A DNA stretch of 64,000 nucleotides from Alkalinema sp. CACIAM 70d. Lineage in GTDB: Bacteria; Cyanobacteriota; Cyanobacteriia; Leptolyngbyales; Leptolyngbyaceae. Location of the stretch: positions 1-64,000 of the forward strand of contig MUGG01000161.1 of the NCBI GenBank assembly GCA_002148405.1, read 5' to 3'. Below are positions 25,779-34,758 of this stretch, one piece after another (position 1 is the stretch's first letter; the number at the start of each line of letters is the position of its first letter). The position numbers and the translations under genes are program-made. A model generated the notes under the pieces. It saw only the letters and a list, made by a program, of their open reading frames with translations, searched no databases and was not told where the DNA came from.

Positions 25779-27527
25779 TTATTTGGATGGGCTGGGGGAA
25801 GGAGCATCCGGACTTGGGAGACTAGAACTGGGTAATGCACTGGGCCGATCGCCTTTTTGCAACAGTAAGGTGACATCATAGCGAGTCGTACGATCGCTGG
25901 TAACGACGGTCGTAATCCCGATCGATTGAATCGCATCCAGCCACACTTGACTCGTTTCTGGAAAACGCAACAGCGGAAGGCCCTTAAATCCACTGGCTCG
26001 TTTCACATCCATAAAGAAATTGCCACTCACCGCGTCATTACTCGGCGCGATCGCCTTTTGGAACAAAGGATTGGTCGATAGCGTATTCGTAGGACGGGGC
26101 AGAAAACTGGAAGCAACAGGGGCACCAAGGGTCAGAAACGCCACGTTCCCATCAAGCCAACCTCGAGTAATTCCCACTTCTGCCGAGGGCATACGCCAGT
26201 TGACCACGTCCTGACCCGCTACTTGCCCCGCTTCCACCGTGAAACTAAACTTTTTAGCCATCGTTTCATCCAGTTGCTTCAGGGCTTTTTCCGCCGCTCG
26301 ACGATCGCTGGCCTGGGCCATAATGACCAAACCGATCGGCGTGGTGGGCGGGCTACCCGGAGGAGCCGCCACTAAGGAAAGGGAAAACTCACCCTGCATC
26401 CAATCGACAAAATCCTGCTCCAGATCCATACCCAGTGCACCCTTGACCTCCTGCCGGAAGCTGACTGGATCGAGGAGCTTGACGGGCATCGTGGCGAAGT
26501 CACGGGTGTAGTCTGTCCAGAACTGCTTAAAGTCGCCCCCGGAGGCCATTAGCACTGTATCGCCGGGTAAGCGAGTTGGCATCGTTTTGGCCGTATTGCG
26601 CACAGAGAATTTGCGATCGCCATCCGGTTTTAGCCAAAACACGCTGTTGAGCGTTACCCCGTCGTTCCCCAAATTAGCCACTGTGGCCCAGCCTTGGCTC
26701 TGTTTCACCTGCTCAAGGCTCTGTTGCGACAAGTTGCGATTGGTATTGGCATTGCCCGACATCACCATTTCCGGCAGATTCATATACACACTGGCAAAGC
26801 CCCGCCCCGTCTTTTGGATTTGGCCCAAGGCGTCGGCATAGCCCGGAGTCCCCGCTAGTGATTTACCACCTTTGTAAGTATCGATCGCCCGTTCAATACT
26901 TCTTGCACTGTTGGATACGAGAATAAATTTGCCCTCGATCGCGGCAATATCAACGTTCTGAGAGGGTTGGTCACCCTTGGCCTCGCGGATTTGAATATCT
27001 TGATAGGTCCGCTCCGTCCATTGACGACCCGGTAGATTGCGCGGACGATCGAAAATTTCCTTGGCCTTTAAGGCATTGTTAATCGGAAGAACCAAGATGG
27101 CAGGCTGGGCATTGGCGGGTTGAGGCGGTTGACCATTCTTAGGAGGTTCCAATTCTGACTGGGGAGATAGCATGGCTAGGGTAACTTCCGAGCCAATCCA
27201 AGGCTGAATGTCCTGCTCGTAGTTCAAGCCATTGGCCGTCAGGAAGCGATCGCGCAGTTGGGCCAAGTTCTGATCCAACGCAGCTTGGCTTTTGGGGGTT
27301 CCAAAGCTGCGCAGTTGTTCCCATTGATTGGCATCGGTGGTAAAGGAAACAACCATGAGGGCATCTTGGGGAATGACGGTCGCCCCCGTTGGCAAGGTGC
27401 CCGGTACAAAATTCGGTCGTGTTAAAGTCCAGAAGGCGAATCCCCCACCCACAATCAGAAAGGCCGCTCCCGCTAAGGGCAGCAGCAGAGAATTAGATTT
27501 CTTCTGAAACAGCGTTTTGGCGTTCAT
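25779..27527 (-). CDS. DUF3352-family exported/membrane protein
   Basis: A 582-residue protein of the cyanobacterial DUF3352 family, function unknown. One N-terminal transmembrane helix (SLLLPLAGAAFLIVGGGFAFW) with a positive N-terminus places the rest outside the cytosol. The body has repeated alpha/beta pieces such as ALMVVSFTTDANQWEQL (start) and FFMDVKRASGFKG (end), and ends in a Ser/Pro-rich tail (PSSSLPSPDAPSPSPSK). ATG 27527 is the start. The spacer to the convergent ecfT is 216 bp. Confidence 0.88.
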   Translation of the reverse strand: MNAKTLFQKKSNSLLLPLAGAAFLIVGGGFAFWTLTRPNFVPGTLPTGATVIPQDALMVVSFTTDANQWEQLRSFGTPKSQAALDQNLAQLRDRFLTANGLNYEQDIQPWIGSEVTLAMLSPQSELEPPKNGQPPQPANAQPAILVLPINNALKAKEIFDRPRNLPGRQWTERTYQDIQIREAKGDQPSQNVDIAAIEGKFILVSNSARSIERAIDTYKGGKSLAGTPGYADALGQIQKTGRGFASVYMNLPEMVMSGNANTNRNLSQQSLEQVKQSQGWATVANLGNDGVTLNSVFWLKPDGDRKFSVRNTAKTMPTRLPGDTVLMASGGDFKQFWTDYTRDFATMPVKLLDPVSFRQEVKGALGMDLEQDFVDWMQGEFSLSLVAAPPGSPPTTPIGLVIMAQASDRRAAEKALKQLDETMAKKFSFTVEAGQVAGQDVVNWRMPSAEVGITRGWLDGNVAFLTLGAPVASSFLPRPTNTLSTNPLFQKAIAPSNDAVSGNFFMDVKRASGFKGLPLLRFPETSQVWLDAIQSIGITTVVTSDRTTRYDVTLLLQKGDRPSALPSSSLPSPDAPSPSPSK

Positions 27528-27794
27528 GCGCTAACCGGGATCAAGCAATGCCTGTGGAGGTCTACCAACAGCCAATGTAGCAGAGTCTGCCAATTCTGCA
27601 TGCTTCTTGAATGGCAATTCTATGGAAAAAATTAAGACTGATTAAAAATTGTTTGAGCTAGTTCGATCGAGCAAAATCAGTCAATGCTTTGATTCATCAA
27701 GCGTTCCAGCCTGTGGATTTCCATTGTAGTCGCTTACCTAAGGTTCTCAACTCAGAATCAATGGATCAACAACCCATGATCTATCAATCGATTC

Positions 27795-28943
27795 CTACAC
27801 AGTCACGGACTGATACAGCGTATCCCGTTGCTGGGCAGGCCGATCGAGGCTGGCGATCGCTTGGGTCAAGGTCTCCACGGTTTGACAGGTGCCCCCGATC
27901 GCGCCCGCCATGGTGGTGATATGTTCCTCCATTAACGTGCCACCAATATCATTGCAGCCCCAAGTGAGTGCGGCGATCGCCCCCGGTAAGCCTAATTTGA
28001 CCCAACTCGGTTGATGGTTAGGAATCCAATTGCCGAGGTAAATGCGAGCGACGGCAGTTAACTGTAACGAAGCGGCTAAATCCGGTTGATCGCGTCCGAC
28101 TCGACTACGCAGCGGTTTGGGAGCTTCTTGCCCCACAAAGGGCAGCAAAATGAATTCCGTAATGCCGCGATCGCCCCTATGCTGGGCCTTTTGTTGCAGT
28201 TGCCGGAGTTGTTCGAGGTGTTGAATTTGCTGAGCAGGAGTTTCAATATGCCCCGACAGCATCGTACTCGTCGTAGGCATGCCCAAGGCATGGGCCGTCT
28301 GTAGGATTTCAACCCAAGTAGCCGAATTAATTTTCTCTGGACAAATCACGCGCCGCACAGTGTCATCCAAGACTTCCGCTGCGGTTCCGGGCATAGAATT
28401 CACCCCCGCTTCCTGCAACGCTGTGATCACATCCGCGTAGGTTAAGCCATCCTGCCGCGCAATAAATTGAATTTCCTGGGGAGAAAAGGCATGGAGATGC
28501 AGGTGAGGAAAGGCAGCTTTAATGGTTGTGACCAACTGCACGTAATAGGGCAAAGCCCGATCGTCAATTTTGGCCTGGGGATTCAGGCCGCCTTGCATAC
28601 AAATTTCCGTGGCACCCTGCTGCACCGCTTCAGCAGCCTTTGACAGAATGGCGTCCCAGTCTAACCAATAGGCCCCCGACTCATCAGCATCCCGTCGAAA
28701 TGCACAAAAACTGCAATGCTGTTCACAAATATTGGTGTAGTTAATATTGCGGTTAACGACATAGGTCACAGTATTGCCAACCTGTTGCTGGCGCAGGCGA
28801 TCGGCGGTTTCACGAATAGCCTCTAAGGCAGTGGGGCTGGTTTGGCGTAGCAGATATAACCCTTCCTCTGGGGATAAATCATGACCTGTTAACGCCTGGT
28901 TTAAAACAGCATCTAAGGATAACTGATCAGTTTCTAAATACAT
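27795..28943 (-). CDS. cofH: 7,8-didemethyl-8-hydroxy-5-deazariboflavin synthase, CofH subunit
   Basis: A radical-SAM enzyme that couples an aminopyrimidine with tyrosine (via CofG) to make F0, the deazaflavin of F420 and of DNA photolyase. The [4Fe-4S] motif is CEQHCSFC (Cys73, Cys77, Cys80). Other family blocks: VTYVVNRNINYTNICEQHC, GATEICMQGGLNP, LHLHAFSPQEI, GVNSMPGTAAEVLDD and TTSTMLSGHIETP. At 382 residues it is full length. CofG is not in the window. The KaiB-like gene is 74 bases upstream on the same strand, so the two may share a transcript. F0 in cyanobacteria is known as a photolyase chromophore. Confidence 0.95.
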   Translation of the reverse strand: MYLETDQLSLDAVLNQALTGHDLSPEEGLYLLRQTSPTALEAIRETADRLRQQQVGNTVTYVVNRNINYTNICEQHCSFCAFRRDADESGAYWLDWDAILSKAAEAVQQGATEICMQGGLNPQAKIDDRALPYYVQLVTTIKAAFPHLHLHAFSPQEIQFIARQDGLTYADVITALQEAGVNSMPGTAAEVLDDTVRRVICPEKINSATWVEILQTAHALGMPTTSTMLSGHIETPAQQIQHLEQLRQLQQKAQHRGDRGITEFILLPFVGQEAPKPLRSRVGRDQPDLAASLQLTAVARIYLGNWIPNHQPSWVKLGLPGAIAALTWGCNDIGGTLMEEHITTMAGAIGGTCQTVETLTQAIASLDRPAQQRDTLYQSVTV

Positions 28944-29017
28944 TGCTCACAAAAATTTATGAATCAATTTTTAATTTGAAAAAGATGAACTAGACAGCCA
29001 ATCAGTCAAGCTGAAAT

Positions 29018-29797
29018 TTAAGGACTACTGAGCAGGCTGAGCAGGCGATCGGCATCTTCCAAGTCTCCAACAATTCGTCGCATGGGTAAAGGACTGACTC
29101 GCACGAGGGTTGGCATGGCAGTCACCTGATCCAATTCAGCCTGCTCTGGATTTTTCGCGATGTCGATCATCTTCAGCGTGTAAGGGCGATCGATACATTC
29201 CTCTAGCAAACGGTGGAGATTTTGCAAAATGCGTTGCACATTACCGCTGCGGCTGGACAGGTAAAGGTGAAAGACGTAATTGGGGGAGTGGTTAGTAGGT
29301 TGGATAGGCGAGGGGTGGGTGGGTAGAGAGGTGGGTAAGGGGGAGAGCGGGGATTGGGACAGCGAGGAAGGGCGATCGAAGTCGTCTAAGCGGATGACCC
29401 AATCATGGCATTCCCACAGAATGGGAAATTGTTGGCGGTAGGTGGACAGCAGACGCGGGGTGCAGAGTTCCGGAGTCGTTTGCACGAGTTGCCAGCGTTG
29501 GGGCTCTAGACCAAAGAGTCCTTCCAGCAAGGCTCGATAGCGGAGAACTTGCAGTGCGGCGGTGGCCAACGTCCTCACTTCGCCAGTGGTTGTATCCTGC
29601 CAGCGATCAACCGTAGCCGTATAACAAGGCAACAGAAAATGAGGCGGTTCCGATAGCCCCAACCAATCCTGCAAGGCTGCACAGAGGTGTAAGTGCCAGC
29701 GAGACTGCTTGTTGGCGTCAATACAATAAACCAAGTCTCCGCCTGGAGTAAAAAGGGCAATGCCCTTAAAGGTCATGGGAACAGAAAGGTGTTCCAT
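29018..29797 (-). CDS. KaiB-fold protein with an unassigned N-terminal domain
   Basis: A 259-residue protein. Residues 174-258 are a KaiB/SasA-type thioredoxin-like domain: YVFHLYLSSRSGNVQRI, TLKMIDIAKNPEQAEL, AMPTLVRVSPLPMRRIVGDL. The PMRRIVGDL end, with Gly244 and Asp245, matches KaiB, where this region takes part in fold switching. Residues 1-140 form an unassigned domain (SVPMTFKGIALFTPGGDL, QRWQLVQTTPEL) with conserved-looking aromatic and Cys residues. A Ser/Pro linker (141-172) joins them. No histidine-kinase part follows, unlike SasA. It may interact with KaiC or another clock part; that is inferred from fold only. Confidence 0.88.
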   Translation of the reverse strand: MEHLSVPMTFKGIALFTPGGDLVYCIDANKQSRWHLHLCAALQDWLGLSEPPHFLLPCYTATVDRWQDTTTGEVRTLATAALQVLRYRALLEGLFGLEPQRWQLVQTTPELCTPRLLSTYRQQFPILWECHDWVIRLDDFDRPSSLSQSPLSPLPTSLPTHPSPIQPTNHSPNYVFHLYLSSRSGNVQRILQNLHRLLEECIDRPYTLKMIDIAKNPEQAELDQVTAMPTLVRVSPLPMRRIVGDLEDADRLLSLLSSP

Positions 29798-29872
29798 TAG
29801 GGGTTAGGGGGAACAGATAGCGTCCCAGAATGCCCGATCGCAAAACCAACCAGGAGTTATCAACATTGTGGA

Positions 29873-30637
29873 TCACCAACGGCGTAACTGTGCGGCTGGG
29901 GTGAAAAATTGTTGGGTTATTCCGGTCAGCAGCAGAATTAAGGTTACTAAGGTGGCTAGGAGGGTCATGAAAAGAATCAGGAGTTGATAGGCTCCGGCTT
30001 GCAGGGGATCGAAGCCAGCGAGTAAGGTTCCCCCCATAAAATTTGGCAGAATCGCCAGACCCGCGATCGTCATGGCGTTCAGGGTTGGCAACAGTCCGGC
30101 TCGAATCGCAGCTTGGCGGTAGGGGGCAATGGCGATCGTGGGGGAGGCTCCGAGGCTGAGGTGGGTTTCGATTTCCTGGGTGTTGTGGCTGAGGCTGTGG
30201 ATGAACTGCTCTCCCGCGATCGCGGCTCCGTTCATGGCGTTGGCAAAGACCAGACCAGCCAGGGGTACCAGCACACGCGGTTCATACCAAGGGGTGGACT
30301 GCACGACAAAGGTGAACACATAGCCCAGAGTAACGGCACTGCCCAGGAAGAGTGAACCGAGGGTGATGGGCAAGAGGTAGGGGATCCGTTGGCTGAGTTG
30401 TTTTTGGGTGACGATCGCGGCAACGAGCAGGAGTGCAAAGACCGCAATGACGGTTAACACTGGATCGCGCACGATAAAAATCGTCGCCAGAATATAACTA
30501 AACACGATCATTTGCAGGATCGATCGACCCGCAGCCACCACCACACTGCCGAGCAGATCCAACCGTTGCCAAGCAACAAGAATGAGGGTTAGGACAATTA
30601 ACCCCAGCGCAAAGATTAACTGTGTAGGCGTATCCAC
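29873..30637 (-). CDS. UPF0014/FetB-type ABC transporter permease
   Basis: A 254-residue membrane protein with about seven hydrophobic helices. FetB pairs with FetA to export iron in E. coli; the family pattern includes YILATIFIVRDP, PLAGLVFANAMNGAAIAGE and LNAMTIAGLAILPNFMGGTLL, all matching UPF0014. The start is GTG at 30637. The ATPase partner is not adjacent, so the substrate and partner are open; it is placed in a run of minus-strand genes with 59-75-base gaps. Confidence 0.93.
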   Translation of the reverse strand: MDTPTQLIFALGLIVLTLILVAWQRLDLLGSVVVAAGRSILQMIVFSYILATIFIVRDPVLTVIAVFALLLVAAIVTQKQLSQRIPYLLPITLGSLFLGSAVTLGYVFTFVVQSTPWYEPRVLVPLAGLVFANAMNGAAIAGEQFIHSLSHNTQEIETHLSLGASPTIAIAPYRQAAIRAGLLPTLNAMTIAGLAILPNFMGGTLLAGFDPLQAGAYQLLILFMTLLATLVTLILLLTGITQQFFTPAAQLRRW

Positions 30638-30696
30638 TGCAATTCCTACCAGACAAGCCCTGTTATTATCCCCTAAAAGCTAAGAGGCCGAAGCAC

Positions 30697-31935
30697 TCAT
30701 CCCTGGAGGACAGTTTTGGAGGCGATGCGGGTTTGTTTGCGATCGCGTTCGGAAAGCGTTTCACCGGATTGCAAGCGGGTGGCGGTTTCCTGGAGCACCG
30801 TGGCTCCCGCCCGATCGCCCATTTGCAAGGCGGTATTGGCGGCGGTTTGCAGCATCGTGGCCGCTCCGGTTTTGTCCCCCTGTTGCAGCTTGTTTTCAGC
30901 GATTTGGGTTTGGCGATATTTAGCTAAAGCCAGGATGTGGGTTTGAACCTCCGGATTAGGATGGGGCGCGTAGGTGGGGACGGCTTGTAGGGTGATGGGG
31001 TAGATGTCGGAAGCAGTGGTAGTGCCCGTCAGGGGGTTGTCGTAGCGGACTTGGACTTGGGCGACGGTGTGGCTGCCTTCTGGGAGGAGATCGAAGTAGA
31101 GGTTGGCCAGCACGACGCGGGGCGCATCGACTAGGAGATCTCCCAACCGCGCGATCGCGATGTCACCTTCCATCGTCACAGGCAGTTCGATCGTCTCGGG
31201 CGATACCTGCGCCAGGGGTTTCAGTTCAGCAAGGCGGGTGTTGGGGGCCAGTTTCAGCATCAGGTGGGCGTTGGTCAGGCCGACGGATTGCGCCCGGTTC
31301 AGCAGGCGATCGAATTCCGTTACAGCCAGTTCCGGCGCAGCGATGTAGGCCAGAGCCCCAATGCCCGCATCGGCAATTTGTTCTAGGATGTCCTGGTTCC
31401 AGTTATCGCCGAAACCCAGAGCATTAATCGTCAGGCCATAGCCCGTGGCCACGTGGGCCAGTTTGAGGCAGCGATCGTTGTTGCCGTGTTCGTTTTCGCC
31501 GTCAGTCAGCAGGAAAATTTGCGAGACGGTGCCCTGTTTGCCCTTGGCACATTCTTCAATCCCCAGCTTCAAGCCTTCGTCGATATTGGTGCCACCCGTA
31601 GCCGTTAGCCGATCGAGATGGGATTGAATATCAGCGGGTTGTTCGACGAGTTGGTTGGCAACTAGGACGTGGGCTTCGTGGTTGAAGGCGATGATCGTAA
31701 TGCGATCGCCGGGAGTGAGTTTTTCGATTAGCCCTTTGGCCGCTTGTTTAACCGTATCCAGGGACTTGCCCCGCATGGAACCGCTGTGATCGAGAATGAG
31801 GCAGAGGTTGAGGGGAACATCGCGGCTGCTAGGTTCCGGCAGCGCGAAGACGGAGATGGCCGCTTGGCGTTGGCTATTGGCTTGGGTGGCGTCCAACTGC
31901 GCATCACTGAGGGCAATTTCTAAACCAACTTTCAT
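30697..31935 (-). CDS. von Willebrand factor A domain protein
   Basis: A 412-residue soluble protein. The VWA domain (about 42-215) has a complete MIDAS metal site: DxSxS at LDHSGSMRG (Asp49, Ser51, Ser53), a Thr in TATGGTNIDEG, and Asp in FLLTDGENEHG. The C-terminal half is beta-rich (about 220-330), then Ala/Gln-rich helices (KYRQTQIAENKLQQGDK ... TVLQETATRLQSG). No signal peptide or membrane helix, so probably cytosolic. The family mediates metal-dependent protein-protein contacts; the partner is unknown. ATG 31935 is the start. Confidence 0.93.
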   Translation of the reverse strand: MKVGLEIALSDAQLDATQANSQRQAAISVFALPEPSSRDVPLNLCLILDHSGSMRGKSLDTVKQAAKGLIEKLTPGDRITIIAFNHEAHVLVANQLVEQPADIQSHLDRLTATGGTNIDEGLKLGIEECAKGKQGTVSQIFLLTDGENEHGNNDRCLKLAHVATGYGLTINALGFGDNWNQDILEQIADAGIGALAYIAAPELAVTEFDRLLNRAQSVGLTNAHLMLKLAPNTRLAELKPLAQVSPETIELPVTMEGDIAIARLGDLLVDAPRVVLANLYFDLLPEGSHTVAQVQVRYDNPLTGTTTASDIYPITLQAVPTYAPHPNPEVQTHILALAKYRQTQIAENKLQQGDKTGAATMLQTAANTALQMGDRAGATVLQETATRLQSGETLSERDRKQTRIASKTVLQG

Positions 31936-32071
31936 AGAAAAAATCCTTGGGAACCGGGTGAGGCTGAGCGATCGAAAAATCTGTTCGATGGAACGATCTT
32001 TGGATGGGGCAATCGTGGTTTATCCAAGTCTACGCATCCAACTAAGCGTTTTCCAGAAACGGGAGCCTGAC

Positions 32072-33877
32072 CTACTCAATCCGCAAATTTTCCGGCATCC
32101 GTAGGTAAATCCCACGGGGATCATTGAGCGATCGCAGGGTATTAAACTCTGTCTGTAACTTCTTAAATTCCCCAGTGAAGGGATCATTCCCCTGGGGCTT
32201 GGCTTCTATCTGAGCCCCAAACAAACTCCGCAGCACCCGTTCTTCAAAGCTAGTGGGTTCAGGATATTCCTCCACCTGCCAGTTATCACCTAATTTTGCC
32301 CGATTGGCTGCTTCTTTAATTGCCGCTTCCAATCCCCCTAACTCATCCACCAAACCAATCTTCTTCGCTTCGGCCCCCGACCACACCCGGCCTTGGGCGA
32401 TTTCCGCCACCTTGGCTTTGTCGAGCTTGCGGGATTCTGCTACCTTGGTGAGAAACTGATCGTAAATTTGGCCAATAATGCGTTGAACGATCGTAATTTC
32501 CTCCTGGGTTTTCGGGCGGGAAATGGTTTCTCCATCGGCAAATTTGCCCGTTTTGACGACATCCCAGGTAATGCCATTATCGTTGGCCAGTTTTTGAATG
32601 TTGGGCAACAGTCCAAACACCCCGATCGACCCGGTAATCGTCGTCGGTTCTGCAAAAATACGATCGCCATAGGTGGCAATCCAATAGCCCCCCGAAGCCG
32701 CCACACTACCCATGGAGACAATGACGGGTTTGACCTTGCGAGTCACAATCACTTCCCGCTGAATGATATCAGAGGCTGTGGCACTCCCACCAGGGCTATT
32801 AATGCGTAGGACAACGGCTTTTACATCCTTGTCCTGTCGTAGTTTGCGCAGCGTTCTCGCAAAACTATCGCCCCCAATCTGTCCTATATCCCCGGAGCCG
32901 TTAACAATTTCACCTTCGGCATAGACCACAGCGATTTGATTTTCCGATGCTTTTTGTACTCGATCGCTGACAGCTTCAGCATAGTTGCGCAGGGAAATGC
33001 CTCGAAAGGATTTTGTCTCTTCTTCCTCACCCGTTAGCTTTTTCAACTCATCCAACACTTCATCGGCATAGACCACACGATCGACCAATTTGGCTTGCTT
33101 GGCATCTGCTGCGGTCAAAACGCCCTTGGTATCCGAAAGTTTTTGCAAAGCATTGGGATCTAAATTGCGCGCCTTGCCAGTTGCGGTTAAAAATTCGCCC
33201 CAAATGTCATTTAACAGTTTGGTGGTTTGTTCTTTGCTGGGATTACTGCTCCGTTGGCGTAAAAACGGTTCCACCGCCGACTTATATTTCCCCCGCCAGA
33301 TCGCCTGCACGCCCACCCCAAATTTCTGTAAAGCCTGGGAAAAGAACATCGTTTGGGAACTGAGCCCATTCATTTCCACTAGACCCATGGGATTGACCGC
33401 AATGTTGTCTGCCACCGACGCGAGGTAATATTCCTTTTCGCCCCATTCCACATCGTAGGCGTAGATCTTCTTCCCAGAGGCTTTAAACCGTTGTAGGGCT
33501 TCGCGGACTTCCTTGAGGGTGGCATAGCCGGAGCTATTGCGGCTGGAGGAATCGCGGGCGGTCAGGTACAGCGCCAGAATTCGATCGTCCTTAGCGGCTT
33601 GATCGATCGTGGTTAATACGGTGCGCAGGGTGACTGTGCTCTGAAGATTGCCAGCAACGGTATCATTCACCACCTCGCGGGGACTCCGTTCCGGCTGGGA
33701 ATCCGTAATCGGCTGCGCTAAGTCCATGACCAACACGGTTTTGTCCTTGACTTGGGGCAAGGTACTGCGAGAACTCGCCAGCCCCATGATCAGAAAGAGC
33801 AGGCCACCGATGCTGACACCGGAGAAAATCAACAGCCCCAATAGGGTCGCCAGGGTGGTCTTAAGGAAGTCGCGCAT
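32072..33877 (-). CDS. sppA: Signal peptide peptidase SppA, 67-kDa type
   Basis: A membrane-bound Ser-Lys protease that breaks down signal peptides after their release. The double-length (601 residues) form has two ClpP-like repeats. Catalytic Lys199 is in RGKYKSAVEPF and Ser395 in SMGSVAASGGYWIA, matching the positions of E. coli SppA. One transmembrane helix is at the N-terminus (TTLATLLGLLIFSGVSIGGLLFLIM). I start at ATG 33877 (MRDFLKTTLAT); the longer frame to 33910 begins only with TTG. A family member of this type has been tied to phycobilisome and high-light responses in cyanobacteria; relevance here is not shown. Confidence 0.95.
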   Translation of the reverse strand: MRDFLKTTLATLLGLLIFSGVSIGGLLFLIMGLASSRSTLPQVKDKTVLVMDLAQPITDSQPERSPREVVNDTVAGNLQSTVTLRTVLTTIDQAAKDDRILALYLTARDSSSRNSSGYATLKEVREALQRFKASGKKIYAYDVEWGEKEYYLASVADNIAVNPMGLVEMNGLSSQTMFFSQALQKFGVGVQAIWRGKYKSAVEPFLRQRSSNPSKEQTTKLLNDIWGEFLTATGKARNLDPNALQKLSDTKGVLTAADAKQAKLVDRVVYADEVLDELKKLTGEEEETKSFRGISLRNYAEAVSDRVQKASENQIAVVYAEGEIVNGSGDIGQIGGDSFARTLRKLRQDKDVKAVVLRINSPGGSATASDIIQREVIVTRKVKPVIVSMGSVAASGGYWIATYGDRIFAEPTTITGSIGVFGLLPNIQKLANDNGITWDVVKTGKFADGETISRPKTQEEITIVQRIIGQIYDQFLTKVAESRKLDKAKVAEIAQGRVWSGAEAKKIGLVDELGGLEAAIKEAANRAKLGDNWQVEEYPEPTSFEERVLRSLFGAQIEAKPQGNDPFTGEFKKLQTEFNTLRSLNDPRGIYLRMPENLRIE

Positions 33878-34227
33878 AGAAGAACCGAAGAAATGGGACG
33901 ACAAGAGCAATCACGACGATCGGTCAAAGGTGCAAGGTCAGACTTTCCTGCTAGGCCCAGATTTGCCAACAAGATTTGCCAACAAGCTTCGCTAATCCGA
34001 TCGCCGATCTTGCAATGTACTTGTCTTCTCTATGCTAATCAGGAGAACCCGGATTCGGTTAACAATTTATGGACGGTGGCCAGTAAATCAGTGGGCTGGG
34101 GCGATCGACAGATTCTACAATCCATTCACACAATCGCGGCTCGATCGTCCAGGCATACCATCAGCCAAGATCCCGTAAGCTGGTAAAGTATCGATGTTTT
34201 GAAGATTAGTCAACCATTAGTAAACCT
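33878..34227. other. Divergent spacer, 350 bp, with a 2 x 13-bp repeat
   Basis: Lies between sppA (minus) and ispF (plus). ATTTGCCAACAAG is repeated exactly at 33961-33973 and 33974-33986. No gene or clear promoter pair was identified. Confidence 0.5.
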
Positions 34228-34704
34228 ATGGCAATTCGAATTGGCAACGGCTATGACCTACACTGCCTCGTAGAAGGGCGGGACTTGATTCTAGGCGGAA
34301 TTAAAATCGATCATTCCAAAGGTTTACTGGGACACAGTGATGCGGATGTCCTGACCCACGCCATTATGGACGCGATGCTAGGTGCCCTCAGTTTGGGGGA
34401 TATTGGCCACTACTTTCCGCCGACCGATCCGCAATGGAAAGGTGCAGATAGCCTCAAGCTTTTGGAACAGGTTCATCAACTGATTCTCGATCGGGGCTGG
34501 CGGATTGGGAACCTAGATTCGGTAGTGATCGCAGAACGGCCCAAGCTCAAGCCCCACATTCCTGCAATGCGCGATCGCCTAGCAGAAGTGCTCAACATCG
34601 ATCCCGATTTAATTGGCATCAAAGCGACGACTAATGAGAAACAGGACGCGGTAGGACGGGAGGATGCGATCATCGCCTATGCGGTGGTGTTGCTTGAAAA
34701 ATAG
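34228..34704 (+). CDS. ispF: 2-C-methyl-D-erythritol 2,4-cyclodiphosphate synthase
   Basis: Closes 4-diphosphocytidyl-2-C-methyl-D-erythritol 2-phosphate to the cyclodiphosphate in the MEP isoprenoid pathway, releasing CMP. The 158-residue product has the zinc ligands in GYDLHCL (Asp10 and His12) and GHSDADVLTHAI, the SLGDIGHYFPPTDP loop, and ATTNEKQDAVGREDAI near the end. Small size and homotrimer form are usual. ATG 34228 is the start. The next gene on the other strand ends 55 bases downstream. Confidence 0.97.
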   Translation: MAIRIGNGYDLHCLVEGRDLILGGIKIDHSKGLLGHSDADVLTHAIMDAMLGALSLGDIGHYFPPTDPQWKGADSLKLLEQVHQLILDRGWRIGNLDSVVIAERPKLKPHIPAMRDRLAEVLNIDPDLIGIKATTNEKQDAVGREDAIIAYAVVLLEK

Positions 34705-34758
34705 CGGGTGTCGAGAATGCAGGAATCGGGCCGCTGAATGCAGGCTCATTTCTGCCTC

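Noticed and set aside
25639..25881. 80-residue plus-strand frame before the DUF3352 gene's end
   Set aside because: Overlaps the 3' end of the minus-strand DUF3352 gene and has no supporting features.
33893..34186. 97-residue plus-strand frame upstream of ispF
   Set aside because: No ribosome site and a repeat-rich, low-complexity composition; it lies in the divergent spacer.
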